DNA of 64,000 nucleotides from CAVRCA01 sp965218045 (GCA_965218045.1 CBDCJX010000009.1:434001-498000); one strand, 5' to 3'. Shown: positions 32,049 through 41,186, counted from the first letter of the stretch. Numbers and translations: made by a program. Notes: generated by a model not told the origin, from the sequence alone.

Positions 32049-33113
32049 ATGAAATTGAGGATCGGCGTTGCCGGTTGTGGCCGTATCGCTACCTATTTTC
32101 ACCTGCCGATCTTGTCGCGGATGCCGGACATTGAGCTCGCGGCGATAAGCGACACGGATCCCGGGCGTCTCGCGCAGGCGGCGCGGCAGGGGGCCGCCGG
32201 CATCAGCCGGTATCATGACGCGGCCGCGCTCATCGCCGATCCGTCACTCGGCGCCGTCGTGCTTTGCGTGCCACCGGCGGAACATGCGCCACTGGCGGCC
32301 GCGGCCTTCGCGGCAGGCAAGCACGTCTATGTCGAGAAGCCGCTGGCATTATCGGTATCTGAGGGCACGAAGGTCGTCACAGCTTGGCGCCACGCCGGCA
32401 CTGTCGGCATGATCGGCTTCAATTTCCGCCACCATCCGGCGTACCTGGAGCTGCGCCGTCGTCTCGCAGCCGGCGCGCTGGGAGAGATCCTCGGCGTTCG
32501 GATGACGTTTTGCTCCGCCCGCAGGATATTGCCGCATTGGAAGCAAGCTGCGGCGAGCGGCGGCGGCGCCTTGCGCGACCTCGGCGCTCACCACCTGGAT
32601 CTGCTGCCTTGGCTGCTTGGATCACCGATTCGGGCGGTTTCGATGCGCGTGCGTTCGATATTCACCGAGGCGGATACCGCGATGCTTGATGCCGAAATGG
32701 CAACCGGCGTGTCGGGGCAACTCATGTTGTCGCTCTCCACCGGGGTCAGCGAGAACCGAGTGGAGGTAGTCGGCAGCGAGGGCCGGATCGTCGCCGACAC
32801 GTCGTTCACCTCGACCGGCCCGGTGCATCGGGCCGGCGGGCGCGTGACGAGATGGCGTCACATGGGCCAGGCTGCCTGGATGAACCTGCAACCCCGGACA
32901 TTGCTCGCGGCAGGCCCGCCGGACCCCTCCTTCGCGGCGGCGCTGTCCGCCTTCACACGCGCGGTCGCCAATGGAGAGCGGGACATCGCGCCGACGATCG
33001 AGGACGGAATGAGCAGCCTGCGCGCCGTGGCTGCCGCGGAACGCTCGGTGGAGACGAGGCGCCCCGAATCCGTTGAACCAACGGCGCCCCGTCCGGCGCA
33101 CGCGCCCGCTTGA
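32049..33113 (+). CDS. Gfo/Idh/MocA family NAD(P)-dependent oxidoreductase
   Basis: 354 residues. The N-terminal Rossmann fold has GVAGCGRIA (about residues 6-14) and the family signature VYVEKPLALS near residue 95 with the catalytic-type Lys. The C-terminal domain includes ASGGGALRDLGAHHLDLLPWLLG with the conserved His/Asp. Such enzymes act on sugars, nucleotide sugars or inositols. First gene of the surface-polysaccharide cluster, so it probably makes or modifies a nucleotide sugar. Its stop overlaps the next start (TTGA). Confidence 0.88.
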   Translation: MKLRIGVAGCGRIATYFHLPILSRMPDIELAAISDTDPGRLAQAARQGAAGISRYHDAAALIADPSLGAVVLCVPPAEHAPLAAAAFAAGKHVYVEKPLALSVSEGTKVVTAWRHAGTVGMIGFNFRHHPAYLELRRRLAAGALGEILGVRMTFCSARRILPHWKQAAASGGGALRDLGAHHLDLLPWLLGSPIRAVSMRVRSIFTEADTAMLDAEMATGVSGQLMLSLSTGVSENRVEVVGSEGRIVADTSFTSTGPVHRAGGRVTRWRHMGQAAWMNLQPRTLLAAGPPDPSFAAALSAFTRAVANGERDIAPTIEDGMSSLRAVAAAERSVETRRPESVEPTAPRPAHAPA

Positions 33114-34333
33114 GAATTCTCCTCGTCAACGACTATGGCGCGCCTTATTTCGGGGCCGAGTTGCAGGTGCTGGCGTTGCGTGATGGGCTGCGCCGCCGTG
33201 GGCATGAGGTGCTGCTGTTCTCGAGCCGGGCCGAACTGGTGCCCGGCGGGTCGAACGCGGCGGATGCCACCTGCTTTGGCGCAACCAGCCGCCTGCAGGT
33301 TCTGACGCAAGCGTTCAATCCTGCCGCGGCGCTTGCGCTGCGCCGCGTGCTGAAGCGGTTCCGGCCCGAGGTGGTGCATGTGCGGATGTTTCTGTGGCAG
33401 CTTTCGCCGCTGATCCTGCCGCTGCTGCGCCGCGTGCCGAGCCTGTATCAGGTTGTCGTGTACAAGGACGTTTGCCCGAAGGGATCGAAGCTGCTGCCGA
33501 ACGGGACGCCATGCACCGAGCCCTATGGCCGGGCCTGTCTGCGCCATCGTTGCGTGACGGTGCCGACCTGGCTCGCGACCATGACACAGCTGGGTCTGCT
33601 CAACCGCTGGCGATCGGCATTCGACCGCACCGTGGCGCTCAGCGGACCAATGCGGGACATTCTGGTCGCGGGTGGGTTGGGCTCGGTTGGCGTGCTGCAC
33701 AATGGGGTAAGGGAGCGGCCGATGCGCCCCGCCCTCGCCACGCCACCCGTGGTCGCCTATGCCGGGCGGCTCTCGCCTGAAAAGGGCGTGGAGACGCTTC
33801 TTCGTGCCTTTGCGGGGGCGCTGCCGGCGGTGCCTGGCGCGCGGCTGATGATCGCCGGAGATGGGCCCGATGCGGCGCGGCTTGCGGAACTGGCGGCCGC
33901 GCTTGGCGTGTCGGAGCAGGTAAGCTGGCTTGGCTATCTCTCCCGGGAGGAGATGGAGCGGCATTTCGACGCGGCGTGGGTGCAATGCGTGCCCTCGTTG
34001 TGGCAAGAACCGTTCGGCAACGTGACGGCGGAGGCGATGATGCGGGGCACGGCGCTGGTCGCCAGCAATGTCGGCGGCGCGAGCGAGATCGTCCGTGATG
34101 GCGAGACGGGGCTGCTTCTGCCGCCCGGCGATGTGCCGGCTTTGGCCGACGCGCTACGTCGCACGCTCGGTGACCGAGACGAAGCGGAACGGCTCGGCGC
34201 GGCAGGCCGGCACGTCGCGCTCGAGACGTTGAGCCAGGAGCGCGTTGTCGACCGTTTCCTGGATCTCTATCGCGAGATCATCGCATCGCACGCCGCCGCG
34301 AGCACGCCGATGCGCGAAGTTGCCGACATATGA
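33110..34333 (+). CDS. glycosyltransferase family 4 (GT-B)
   Basis: 407 residues from the TTG at 33110, which overlaps the preceding TGA; no better start is seen. GT-B fold: N-terminal YFGAELQVLALRDGLRRRGH, linker, then the C-terminal donor domain with VVAYAGRLSPEKGVETLLRAF and the EPFGNVTAEAMMRGTALVASN motif (E-x7-E donor-site). It adds a sugar from a nucleotide donor to a growing glycan on the cytoplasmic membrane. Its stop overlaps the next start by ATGA. Confidence 0.9.
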   Translation: MRILLVNDYGAPYFGAELQVLALRDGLRRRGHEVLLFSSRAELVPGGSNAADATCFGATSRLQVLTQAFNPAAALALRRVLKRFRPEVVHVRMFLWQLSPLILPLLRRVPSLYQVVVYKDVCPKGSKLLPNGTPCTEPYGRACLRHRCVTVPTWLATMTQLGLLNRWRSAFDRTVALSGPMRDILVAGGLGSVGVLHNGVRERPMRPALATPPVVAYAGRLSPEKGVETLLRAFAGALPAVPGARLMIAGDGPDAARLAELAAALGVSEQVSWLGYLSREEMERHFDAAWVQCVPSLWQEPFGNVTAEAMMRGTALVASNVGGASEIVRDGETGLLLPPGDVPALADALRRTLGDRDEAERLGAAGRHVALETLSQERVVDRFLDLYREIIASHAAASTPMREVADI

Positions 34334-35361
34334 CGCAAGCCTCTGTCCGTCCCGACCTCTCGGTGGTGATCGTTACCCCAGGGCGGTTCGCCAACATCCG
34401 CCGCACTGTTGCATCGCTGCGGGCGCAGACGGTCCGGCAGCGGATCGAGCTTGTCGTCGTTGCCCCGGACGACGCGGCGTTGACGGACGCTGATGCGGGT
34501 GAGTGGGCCGGGTTTCATTCGGTGGCGAAGGTGGCCGTCGGGCCGATCAGCAATGTCGATCACGCGGCGGCGCCGGGACTGCTGCGGGCGAGCGCGCCGG
34601 TCGTGGCCAGCGTGGAGGATCACGCCTTTCCCGAGCCCGACTGGGCGGAGCGTCTGCTGCAAGCCTGGGGGCAAGGTGAACCCTGGGGCGCGGTGGGCAG
34701 CGCGGTACTGAACGCCAACCCGGACAGCGGACTGAGCTGGACCAATATGCTGATCGCCTACGGCCAGTGGCGGCAAGACCGGCCGCCCGGGCCGATCGAC
34801 TGGCTGCCCGCGCACAACGTGTCGCTGCGCCGCGACCTGATCGACAGCTACGCCGACGAGCTGCCGACCCTGCTGGGGCGCGAGGGCTTGCTGCTGAAGA
34901 AGATTCTCGCGGCGGGTCATCGGTTCGGCTTCGCGCCGCAAGCCCGCATCCATCACCTCAATCCCTCGACTTTGAGCGCGACGGCCGTGCTGCGTTTCGA
35001 CGCCGGGCGGCTCTATGGCGCGCGGCGTCGGGCCGAGGAGCGTTGGACGGCAGCCAAGCGCGCCGCCTATGTGCTCGCCGGCCCGCTGATCCCGTTCCTC
35101 CGCTTTCGGCGGCTGCATGGCGAATTGCTTGGCCGCAATCGTCCGCGCGAGGCGGCCGGCGGCACCACGCCGGCCTTGTTCCTCGGCCTCGTGTTCGACG
35201 CGGCCGGGCAGATGGCCGGCTACGCGACGGGCGCCGGCGGCGCGCCCGATCGGCTGGCGGTATTCGAAATGGACCGGATGCGGCATATCACCCGGCGTGA
35301 TCGGGCGGAGTTTAGCCCACCTGCCTCCGCGACGATGCCGGCCCGCGTGGCGGCTGAATGA
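34330..35361 (+). CDS. glycosyltransferase-like protein, GT2-type (GT-A) N-terminal domain
   Basis: 343 residues. The first ~230 residues look like a GT-A domain: LSVVIVTPGRFANIRRTVASL, the Asp region in VASVEDHAFPEPDW in place of a typical DxD, and a C-terminal QARIHHLNPST. The acceptor part contains PAHNVSLRRDLI. The last 100 residues have a hydrophobic segment (VLAGPLIPFLRF). The nucleotide-metal motif is atypical (Glu-Asp-His), so activity is uncertain. Overlaps both neighbours by four bases, so it is in the same operon. Confidence 0.75.
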   Translation: MTQASVRPDLSVVIVTPGRFANIRRTVASLRAQTVRQRIELVVVAPDDAALTDADAGEWAGFHSVAKVAVGPISNVDHAAAPGLLRASAPVVASVEDHAFPEPDWAERLLQAWGQGEPWGAVGSAVLNANPDSGLSWTNMLIAYGQWRQDRPPGPIDWLPAHNVSLRRDLIDSYADELPTLLGREGLLLKKILAAGHRFGFAPQARIHHLNPSTLSATAVLRFDAGRLYGARRRAEERWTAAKRAAYVLAGPLIPFLRFRRLHGELLGRNRPREAAGGTTPALFLGLVFDAAGQMAGYATGAGGAPDRLAVFEMDRMRHITRRDRAEFSPPASATMPARVAAE

Positions 35362-36293
35362 GCCCGTCCGCGCCCGACTTCTCCATCATCGTGCCAACGT
35401 TTGCCCGACCGGAGCGGCTGGCGTGCTGCCTGGAAGCGCTGGCTTGCCTGGATTACACCCGCGATCGTTTTGAAGTGGTCGTCGCTGATGATGGCAGCCC
35501 TTCGCCCGTTGCGCCCGCATTGGAACCCTTCCGCGACCGATTGAACTTGAGGCTGCTCAGGCAAGACAACGCCGGCCCCGCCACCGCCCGCAACGCCGCC
35601 GCTCGCGCGGCGCGGGGTAAGTTCCTGGCGTTCACCGATGATGACTGCACGCCCCGGCCGAGCTGGCTTGCGGCGTTTGCCGCGGGCTTTCGGCACGAAC
35701 CGCTGGCGCTGCTTGGCGGGCGGACGGAGAATGCGCTGCCCGGCAACGTGTATGCCCGCACGAGCCAGCAACTCGTCGACTACCTCTACGAGTATTATGG
35801 TGCAGCCGATGGTGACGCGCCCTATTTCACCTCGAATAACATGGCGGTGCAGCGCGAGACCTTCCTCGGTCTCGGCGGCTTCGATCAGAGCTTCCCGCTC
35901 GCCGCGGCCGAGGATCGCGAATTCGGCGTACGATGGCGCGACCGCGTTGGCCCGCTGCGTTACGTGGCCGATGCGGTCGTCGACCACGCCCATGCGCTTA
36001 CGCTCCGTCGCTTCTGGGGCCAGCACGCCAATTACGGGCGCGGCGCCCGGCATCTGGCCCGCGTGCTGCGCGCGCGGGGGGCGCGACCGCACAAGCTGGA
36101 GCCGGCTCGCTTCTACGTCCGCATGATGTCGCATCCGCTGACCGAGTCGAGATCGCTCGGCGCACTGGCCGGCACCAGCCTGATCGTCCTGTCGCAAGTG
36201 GCGATGACCTGGGGCTACGCCGGCGAGCGGTGGAGGGAGCGCGGTGCGATTGCAGGGCGCAATGTCCGCATGGGCAAAGCGGCGCGCAGATGA
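35358..36293 (+). CDS. glycosyltransferase family 2
   Basis: 311 residues. GT-A fold: FSIIVPTFARPERLACCLEAL, nucleotide-binding VVVADDGSPSP, the catalytic metal motif FTDDDCTPRPSWL, and the acceptor-side FDQSFPLAAAEDREFGVRW with an ED motif. A C-terminal membrane-near segment (SLGALAGTSLIVLSQVAM) anchors it. It likely adds one sugar to the surface polysaccharide built by this cluster. ATGA overlap with the preceding gene. Confidence 0.9.
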   Translation: MSPSAPDFSIIVPTFARPERLACCLEALACLDYTRDRFEVVVADDGSPSPVAPALEPFRDRLNLRLLRQDNAGPATARNAAARAARGKFLAFTDDDCTPRPSWLAAFAAGFRHEPLALLGGRTENALPGNVYARTSQQLVDYLYEYYGAADGDAPYFTSNNMAVQRETFLGLGGFDQSFPLAAAEDREFGVRWRDRVGPLRYVADAVVDHAHALTLRRFWGQHANYGRGARHLARVLRARGARPHKLEPARFYVRMMSHPLTESRSLGALAGTSLIVLSQVAMTWGYAGERWRERGAIAGRNVRMGKAARR

Positions 36294-36300
36294 TTGCCGC

Positions 36301-37842
36301 ATGGCACAGCGGCTCCGTGCCCGAATGGAAGCCCTCGGCATGAAGCGGCCAGGCTCCTCGCGCGCCGCCTTCGTCATCCATTTTGTGCAGTGGTGCAGCG
36401 TCTTTCTGATTTACCTGGCCTCCTTCGCGGCGATTTCGCGCTTGGTCGACCAGGATGAGATCGGCCTGTTTGGTCTCGCCGCGGCGGTCTACGGCATTCT
36501 GTTGATGCTTGGCAGCTTCGGGGTCGACCGTTACCTGATCCAGGTCCGTCAGCTACACCCGGGCAACGCCGGCGCTGCGTTCGTTCTCAGCGCCGCCGCC
36601 TCGATGATCGGCGCCCTGTCGCTGCTTGCTCTCGCCGCCCCCTTGGCCCGGACCGTTTACGGCGATCCCCGGCTCGCGCCCGTCCTGCAAGTCTTCGCCG
36701 TCGCCCTGCTTGTCACGCCAGTACATGCGACGCTGCAAGGGCTGTTGCAGCGCTCGATGCTGTTCAGCCGCCTCTATGCCGTCAACACCGGCGCCACGAT
36801 CATAGGTGCGCTCACCAGCGTTTTGCTGGCCTGGTCCGGCTGTGGCGCGGTGGGCCTGGCCTGGGGCATGACCGTCGACATGCTCGCCAAGGCAGCCATC
36901 GCCTACGCCTACCGCCCCGGCTCGGTCGGCGGCATGGCCTGGCCCGCGCGGGATGTCTGGCGCGACGCAACTCGGTTCGGCGGCGCCGCGCTGGGCGTCA
37001 ACCTGCTCACCGCCATCAGCGACGCCATGCCAGCGTTGCTCGTCGGGCGCATGCTCAGCATCGACGCCGTCGGCCTCCTGAACCGCGCGCAGCGGATGGT
37101 GCAGCTGCTGCAAGACGCCGTGCAAAAATCCGCGAAGACGGTGGCGCTGCCGGTTCTCTCAGCCGGAACGCGCACCGCCGCCGACCTTCGCCCGGCCTAC
37201 CTGCTCAAGATCAGCTACCTGAGTGGGCTCGCCTGGCCGGTGTTCCTCACCATCGCCGTCACCGCGAAGCCGCTCGTTCACCTGCTGCTTGGCCCGCAAT
37301 GGACCGAGGCCATTCCGGTTTTGCGGATCCTCGCCCTCGGCGGCCTGCTGCTGCCGTTCTCCGCCGTGAACATCAGCTTCTTCACCGTGCTCGAGCGATT
37401 GGACCTGATGATGAAGCTGCAAGCCTGGCTACTGCCGCTTCGGCTGTTCATCCTCGTCGCGGCGTGCCTTCAGGGCCATCTGCTGACACTGGCCGCCGCC
37501 ATCGTGCTCGTGCAGGCGAGCCGTGCCATTGCCACCAGCGACGCACTCGGGCGGCTGTTGCACCTGAGCACGCGCGCGACCTGGGCCGCTGCGAGTTGCT
37601 CGCTCCTGCCGGCGATTGCCACGGCGGCGGCGGCGTTCACGGTGCTGCACGCGCCGACGCTCGGCCCGGCACCCAGTCTGGCCCAAGCCGCCGAGGCGCT
37701 CGCGTTGACCTGGTCGGCCGCCGGGCTGGTCTGGTTCGTGGCGATCAGCTTCGGCCGCCACCCGTTACGGCGGGAATTCGGCCTGGTGCGATCGTGGCTG
37801 CTGGCGTCGGTCGCGGCTCGTCACGCCCGGCCCCGGCTATGA
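36301..37842 (+). CDS. polysaccharide flippase / oligosaccharide exporter (Wzx, MATE-like MOP superfamily)
   Basis: 513 residues from the ATG at 36301 (MAQRLRARMEALG), eight bases after the previous stop; a frame reaching back to 36244 overlaps the previous gene. Twelve or more hydrophobic segments start at FVIHFVQWCSVFLIYLAS. Typical Wzx-like patterns include GLFGLAAAVYGILLMLGSFG, the long polar loop with LLNRAQRMVQLLQDAVQKSA and the later SYLSGLAWPVFLTIAV. It would move lipid-linked glycan units across the inner membrane. The gene is in the middle of glycosyl- and methyltransferase genes. Its stop overlaps a potential start of the next gene. Confidence 0.88.
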   Translation: MAQRLRARMEALGMKRPGSSRAAFVIHFVQWCSVFLIYLASFAAISRLVDQDEIGLFGLAAAVYGILLMLGSFGVDRYLIQVRQLHPGNAGAAFVLSAAASMIGALSLLALAAPLARTVYGDPRLAPVLQVFAVALLVTPVHATLQGLLQRSMLFSRLYAVNTGATIIGALTSVLLAWSGCGAVGLAWGMTVDMLAKAAIAYAYRPGSVGGMAWPARDVWRDATRFGGAALGVNLLTAISDAMPALLVGRMLSIDAVGLLNRAQRMVQLLQDAVQKSAKTVALPVLSAGTRTAADLRPAYLLKISYLSGLAWPVFLTIAVTAKPLVHLLLGPQWTEAIPVLRILALGGLLLPFSAVNISFFTVLERLDLMMKLQAWLLPLRLFILVAACLQGHLLTLAAAIVLVQASRAIATSDALGRLLHLSTRATWAAASCSLLPAIATAAAAFTVLHAPTLGPAPSLAQAAEALALTWSAAGLVWFVAISFGRHPLRREFGLVRSWLLASVAARHARPRL

Positions 37843-37871
37843 CCCATTCCAACCACAGCGGAGGCAACACC

Positions 37872-38582
37872 ATGTCGACAGTCGGCGACGCGATCGAGGC
37901 CGGCAACGCTCGTTGGTCTTTCGGCGGCGAGGTTGCGGCGAATTTCGACCAGCATATCGGGAAGTCCGTGCCGAACTATCATCAGGGGCACGGGATGGTG
38001 GTGGCACTTGCCGACTTCTTCCTGCGGCGCGGAACCGTGGCCTACGAGCTTGGCTGCTCAACCGGGGAATTGACCTACCGGCTGGGGCAGGCGAATGCCG
38101 ACCGCCAGGTGCGGATCGTCGGTTTCGAGGTCGAGCAGTCGATGGTGGAGGCGGCGCGGCGCAAGACCGCCGATCTGGCGAACGTGGAGATCGTCGAAGG
38201 CGATATCCTCGATGTCGATCTCGCGCCGGCAGACCTGATCGTGTCGTATTATACGGTCCAGTTCATCCCGCCGGCGCGTCGCCAGCTCCTGATCGACAAG
38301 ATCTACGCCTCGCTGCAATGGGGGGGCGGCTTCATCATGTTCGAGAAGGTGCGGGCACCGGATGCGCGGTTCCAGGATCTGATGTCCTCGCTCTACGTCG
38401 ACTTCAAGCTCGAGCAGGGGTTCAGCGAGCGCGAGATCTTGCACAAGAGCCGTAGCCTGAAGGGCGTGATGGAGCCGTTCTCGACCCAGGGCAACATCGA
38501 CCTTCTCCGGCGGGCCGGCTTCGTCGACACCATGACGGTCTTCAAGCACCTCTGCTTCGAGGGCTTTCTGGCCATAAAATGA
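37872..38582 (+). CDS. CmoA-like class I methyltransferase in the polysaccharide cluster
   Basis: 236 residues from the ATG at 37872, which follows GCGGAGGC (37858-37864); an in-frame ATG at 37839 overlaps the flippase stop and is possible. The order of motifs follows CmoA (carboxy-SAM synthase) closely: WSFGGEVAANFDQHIGKSVP, VAYELGCSTGELTYRL (SAM site), VEGDILD, YYTVQFIPPARRQLLIDKIY, and DFKLEQGFSEREILHKSRSL followed by KGVMEPFS. True CmoA makes Cx-SAM for tRNA wobble uridine. In a glycan operon with no CmoB, a recruited methyl- or carboxymethyl-transfer role is possible. From memory the E. coli Arg199 segment is QKRSM; here it is HKSRS, so the Arg may be displaced by one position. Confidence 0.7.
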   Translation: MSTVGDAIEAGNARWSFGGEVAANFDQHIGKSVPNYHQGHGMVVALADFFLRRGTVAYELGCSTGELTYRLGQANADRQVRIVGFEVEQSMVEAARRKTADLANVEIVEGDILDVDLAPADLIVSYYTVQFIPPARRQLLIDKIYASLQWGGGFIMFEKVRAPDARFQDLMSSLYVDFKLEQGFSEREILHKSRSLKGVMEPFSTQGNIDLLRRAGFVDTMTVFKHLCFEGFLAIK

Positions 38583-38607
38583 TCGGGGCACTCGGGGAAG
38601 ACGTGCG

Positions 38608-39459
38608 ATGAATGTTGCGAGCGATCTGCGCAGCCGGTGGTGGGGCGCGGCCCTCGCGGGACGCGGCTTGAAGCATCGCGGCCAGCAATTGTGGTGGCGT
38701 GGGCTACAGGCTTGGGAACAGGCCAGCCCGGCCTTCTATCGCGCCGTGCAGACCAATTATCGTCGCCTCCGCCCGGTGCCGACCGACGAAGCCTTGCCGC
38801 CGATCGGCACCGTCGCGGCGATCGACGGGATCAAGATGCGCATCGACGCGCAAATGACTCCGTTCCAGATCCGCAAGCTCGTCTCCGGTCGCCACACGCG
38901 GGCGGAGCGGCACCTGATCCTTCCCCTGCTGCGGCCCGACGACACCGTGATGGAGCTCGGCGGCGGCATCGGCATGCTGGCCATCGCTTGCGCGCTCAAG
39001 ATCGGTGGCGAGCGGGTCCACTCCTTCGAGGCGAACCCGTTCCTAGAGCCGCTCATCCGGCAGAACTACGCCTTGAACGGCGTCGCGGTGCAGTTGCAAA
39101 TGTGCATGCTAGGCGCCGAAGCCGGGACCCGGACCTTGCACATCGCCGAGCACTTCTCCCGCTCATCCATCTACAAGGCGGATGCGTCGGCCCGGCCGCA
39201 TCAGGTCGAGGTCAAGCCGCTGAATGCCGAGATCGGCCGGATCAAGCCGACCGTGCTCATCATGGACATTCAAGGTGGCGAGGGCGAGCTGCTCAGCTTT
39301 GCCGATCTTGAAGGTGTGCGGGTTCTTCTGGTCGAGATGCATCCTGATCTGCTTGGCGTCCGCCAGGTCAACAAGCTGCGCCAGCACCTGCGCCGCGCCG
39401 GCCTGGTTGAAAGCCACCGGTCCGGGCAGAGCTTTCTCTATTGCCGCGACACCGATTAG
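38608..39459 (+). CDS. FkbM family methyltransferase
   Basis: 283 residues. The SAM-binding core is DDTVMELGGGIGMLAIACAL near residue 110, followed by VHSFEANPFLEPLIRQNYAL and the FkbM signature TVLIMDIQGGEGELLSF near residue 215 with the following VLLVEMHP. The family O-methylates sugars or polyketides. In this context it likely methylates the surface polysaccharide. It lies 25 bp after the CmoA-like gene and is the last gene of the cluster on this strand. Confidence 0.88.
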   Translation: MNVASDLRSRWWGAALAGRGLKHRGQQLWWRGLQAWEQASPAFYRAVQTNYRRLRPVPTDEALPPIGTVAAIDGIKMRIDAQMTPFQIRKLVSGRHTRAERHLILPLLRPDDTVMELGGGIGMLAIACALKIGGERVHSFEANPFLEPLIRQNYALNGVAVQLQMCMLGAEAGTRTLHIAEHFSRSSIYKADASARPHQVEVKPLNAEIGRIKPTVLIMDIQGGEGELLSFADLEGVRVLLVEMHPDLLGVRQVNKLRQHLRRAGLVESHRSGQSFLYCRDTD

Positions 39460-39478
39460 CGCCTGACGGCTGGTTCCT

Positions 39479-40171
39479 CTACTCGGCGTGGAAGCTCGCG
39501 AACGCATCGACCGGTTCGCGCGGCGGGACCAGCGCGTTGGCGGGCTCGTCGGGGTCGCGGCGGCCGAGCGCCAGGCCGCACACCACGATCTCCTGCTCGG
39601 AGATCGCGAGGTGGCGGCGAATGATGGCGTGGAAGTTGCCGAACGCGGCCTGCGGGCAGGTGTCGAGGCCGTAGCCGCGCGCCGCGATCATGATGTTCTC
39701 GAGGAACATGCCGAGATCGAGCCAGCTCCCCAGGCCGAGGGCACGGTCGATGGTGAAGATCATGCCGACCGGCGCGCCGAAGAATGTGTAGTTCTTGCCG
39801 TGCTGCAGCTTGGTCGCGGCGAAGTCGCCCTTCTTGATCCCGAGCAGCCCATATAGCGCCCAGCCGATCTGCCGGCGGCGGTCGATGTACGGGGAAGCCA
39901 GCGGTTCCGCCGGATAGTACTGGTATTCCATGTCCGGGTGCTCGCCGCGCTCGTGGGCGGCGAGGATGTCGTCGCTCAGCCGCTGGCGCGCCGCACCGGT
40001 GAGGACGCGGACGCGCCAGGGTTGCGTGTTGGTCATGCTCGGGGCGTTGGCGGCGAGCTCCAGCAGGTGGCGGATGGTCGCTTCCGGCACGGGCTCGGGC
40101 AAGAAGCCGCGCACGCTGCGGCGGGTGCGCAGCGCGGTCTCCACGGCGTTGGACATGGCTGGGGCGTTCAC
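39479..40171 (-). CDS. nitroreductase family protein
   Basis: 230 residues from the GTG at 40171 (VNAPAMSNAVE), with a GGAG-type site eight bases upstream; an ATG at 40156 is the alternative. FMN-binding signatures: ETALRTRRSVRGFLPEPVPE near the N-terminus, ANAPSMTNTQPWRV near residue 40, and GNFHAIIRRHLAISEQEIVV towards the C-terminus with GLALGRRDPDEPAN. It reduces nitro compounds or quinones using NAD(P)H. It is convergent to the FkbM gene (20 bp apart). A 13-bp palindrome lies 120 bp upstream and may be its operator. Confidence 0.9.
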   Translation of the reverse strand: MNAPAMSNAVETALRTRRSVRGFLPEPVPEATIRHLLELAANAPSMTNTQPWRVRVLTGAARQRLSDDILAAHERGEHPDMEYQYYPAEPLASPYIDRRRQIGWALYGLLGIKKGDFAATKLQHGKNYTFFGAPVGMIFTIDRALGLGSWLDLGMFLENIMIAARGYGLDTCPQAAFGNFHAIIRRHLAISEQEIVVCGLALGRRDPDEPANALVPPREPVDAFASFHAE

Positions 40172-40481
40172 GCGGCACTCTCCGGGGCGGATAGGTGTAA
40201 CGGCGCACAATGATGTATGCCCCGACGTGCGATAGATCGCTCGATCCGGCGCAGATTATCCGAGACGAAAGCGGGCTTCCAGCGCACATTGGTTGTGACA
40301 CAACGCTCCGTCTCGAAGAAGCCGGCATCGACCTGCCGGGCCAGGCCAGTAGTAGCGCATCACCTCGGTCGGAATGATGAGACGCCTCCTCTGCGGTTCG
40401 GCGGAAAGCGTTTGCGCGCCGCGGCCAGTCGGCGGCGGAGCGCCACGAGCGCCTCAATCGGCACGGCGACCGCCGCCGCCA
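40172..40481. other. 310-bp stretch without an intact gene, containing operator-like dyads
   Basis: No reading frame here looks real on either strand. It holds a perfect palindrome GTTGTG-A-CACAAC at 40292-40304, flanked by a weaker inverted repeat CGAGACG (40261-40267) / CGTCTCG (40309-40315), upstream of the nitroreductase. The part next to the broken recombinase (40380-40481) has no recognisable terminal repeats or transposase. Confidence 0.6.
40292..40304. promoter_or_regulatory. 13-bp palindrome, candidate operator upstream of the nitroreductase gene
   Basis: GTTGTGACACAAC is a perfect palindrome about a central A, 121 bp upstream of the nitroreductase start. Redox- or xenobiotic-responsive nitroreductase genes are often controlled by regulators binding such short dyads. 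No regulator gene lies beside it, so the binding protein is unknown. Confidence 0.35.
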
Positions 40482-41032
40482 TCATGAGGCCCCGAGCGCC
40501 CGGTAGACGGAAGCCCGGCCGATGCCGAGCCGGCGGGCGATCGCGGTCGGTCCCAGACCGTCCCGCTCCCGCAGCCGCCGGACCTCGGCAGGGTCGATGC
40601 TGGGCTTGCGGCCGCGATAGATGCCGCGCGCCTCGGCCAGCGCGATCCCCTCCAGCTGACGCTCCCGGCGCAGGTTGGTCTCGAACTCGGCGAACACGCC
40701 CAGCATGTCGAGGAACGCCTTGCCGGCCGCGGTCCCGGTGTCCACCGGCTGCTCGGTCGCGCGCAACGCGACGCCGCGGCCCTTCAGCTCGTGGACGATG
40801 TCCTGCAGATCCCCTTCAGCGACCGCGCCAGGCGGTCGATGCGCGTAACGACCAGGCTGTCGCCCGGCTGCACGAAGTCGAGCAGCACCGTCAGCTCGGT
40901 GCGGCCGTCGCGGCGGCTGCCGCTCGCCTTCTCGGCCCGGATCACGCCGCACCCGGCCGCTCGCAGCGCTTGGCGTCGCACGGTCAGGTCCTGGTCAAGG
41001 GTGGAGACGCGCGCATACCCGTAAGCGGCCAT
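40482..41032 (-). pseudogene. serine site-specific recombinase (resolvase/invertase family), frameshifted
   Basis: The N-terminal catalytic domain (YARVSTLDQDLTVRRQAL with the active Ser, VTRIDRLARSLKG) is read in one frame from 41032, but the gene shifts frame near 40814 and continues as DLQDIVHELKGRGVALRATE, FAEFETNLRRERQLEGI, and a C-terminal helix-turn-helix (ARRLGIGRASVYRAL) ending at 40482. The junction at AAGGGGATC shows the frame changed within a G run. A relic of a Tn3-type resolvase or similar is likely. No transposase, terminal repeats or target-site duplication is visible beside it. Confidence 0.85.
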
Positions 41033-41186
41033 TTTGTTCCGGAAAGGTCTGGAGCCGAGAACGCTATCGCCTCAGAATGCGCAGGGCATCCTACATGGAC
41101 GAGGAAAGTGTCTCGCCGCGGCCTCCCGCTGGGGTAGACTTCAGCAGAGCGCTTCAAACTGGCTACCGGCCGCAAGGAACGTCGGC

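Noticed and set aside
40172..41186. Complete insertion sequence or transposon around the recombinase
   Set aside because: No terminal inverted repeats, transposase or target duplication seen; only the recombinase remains.
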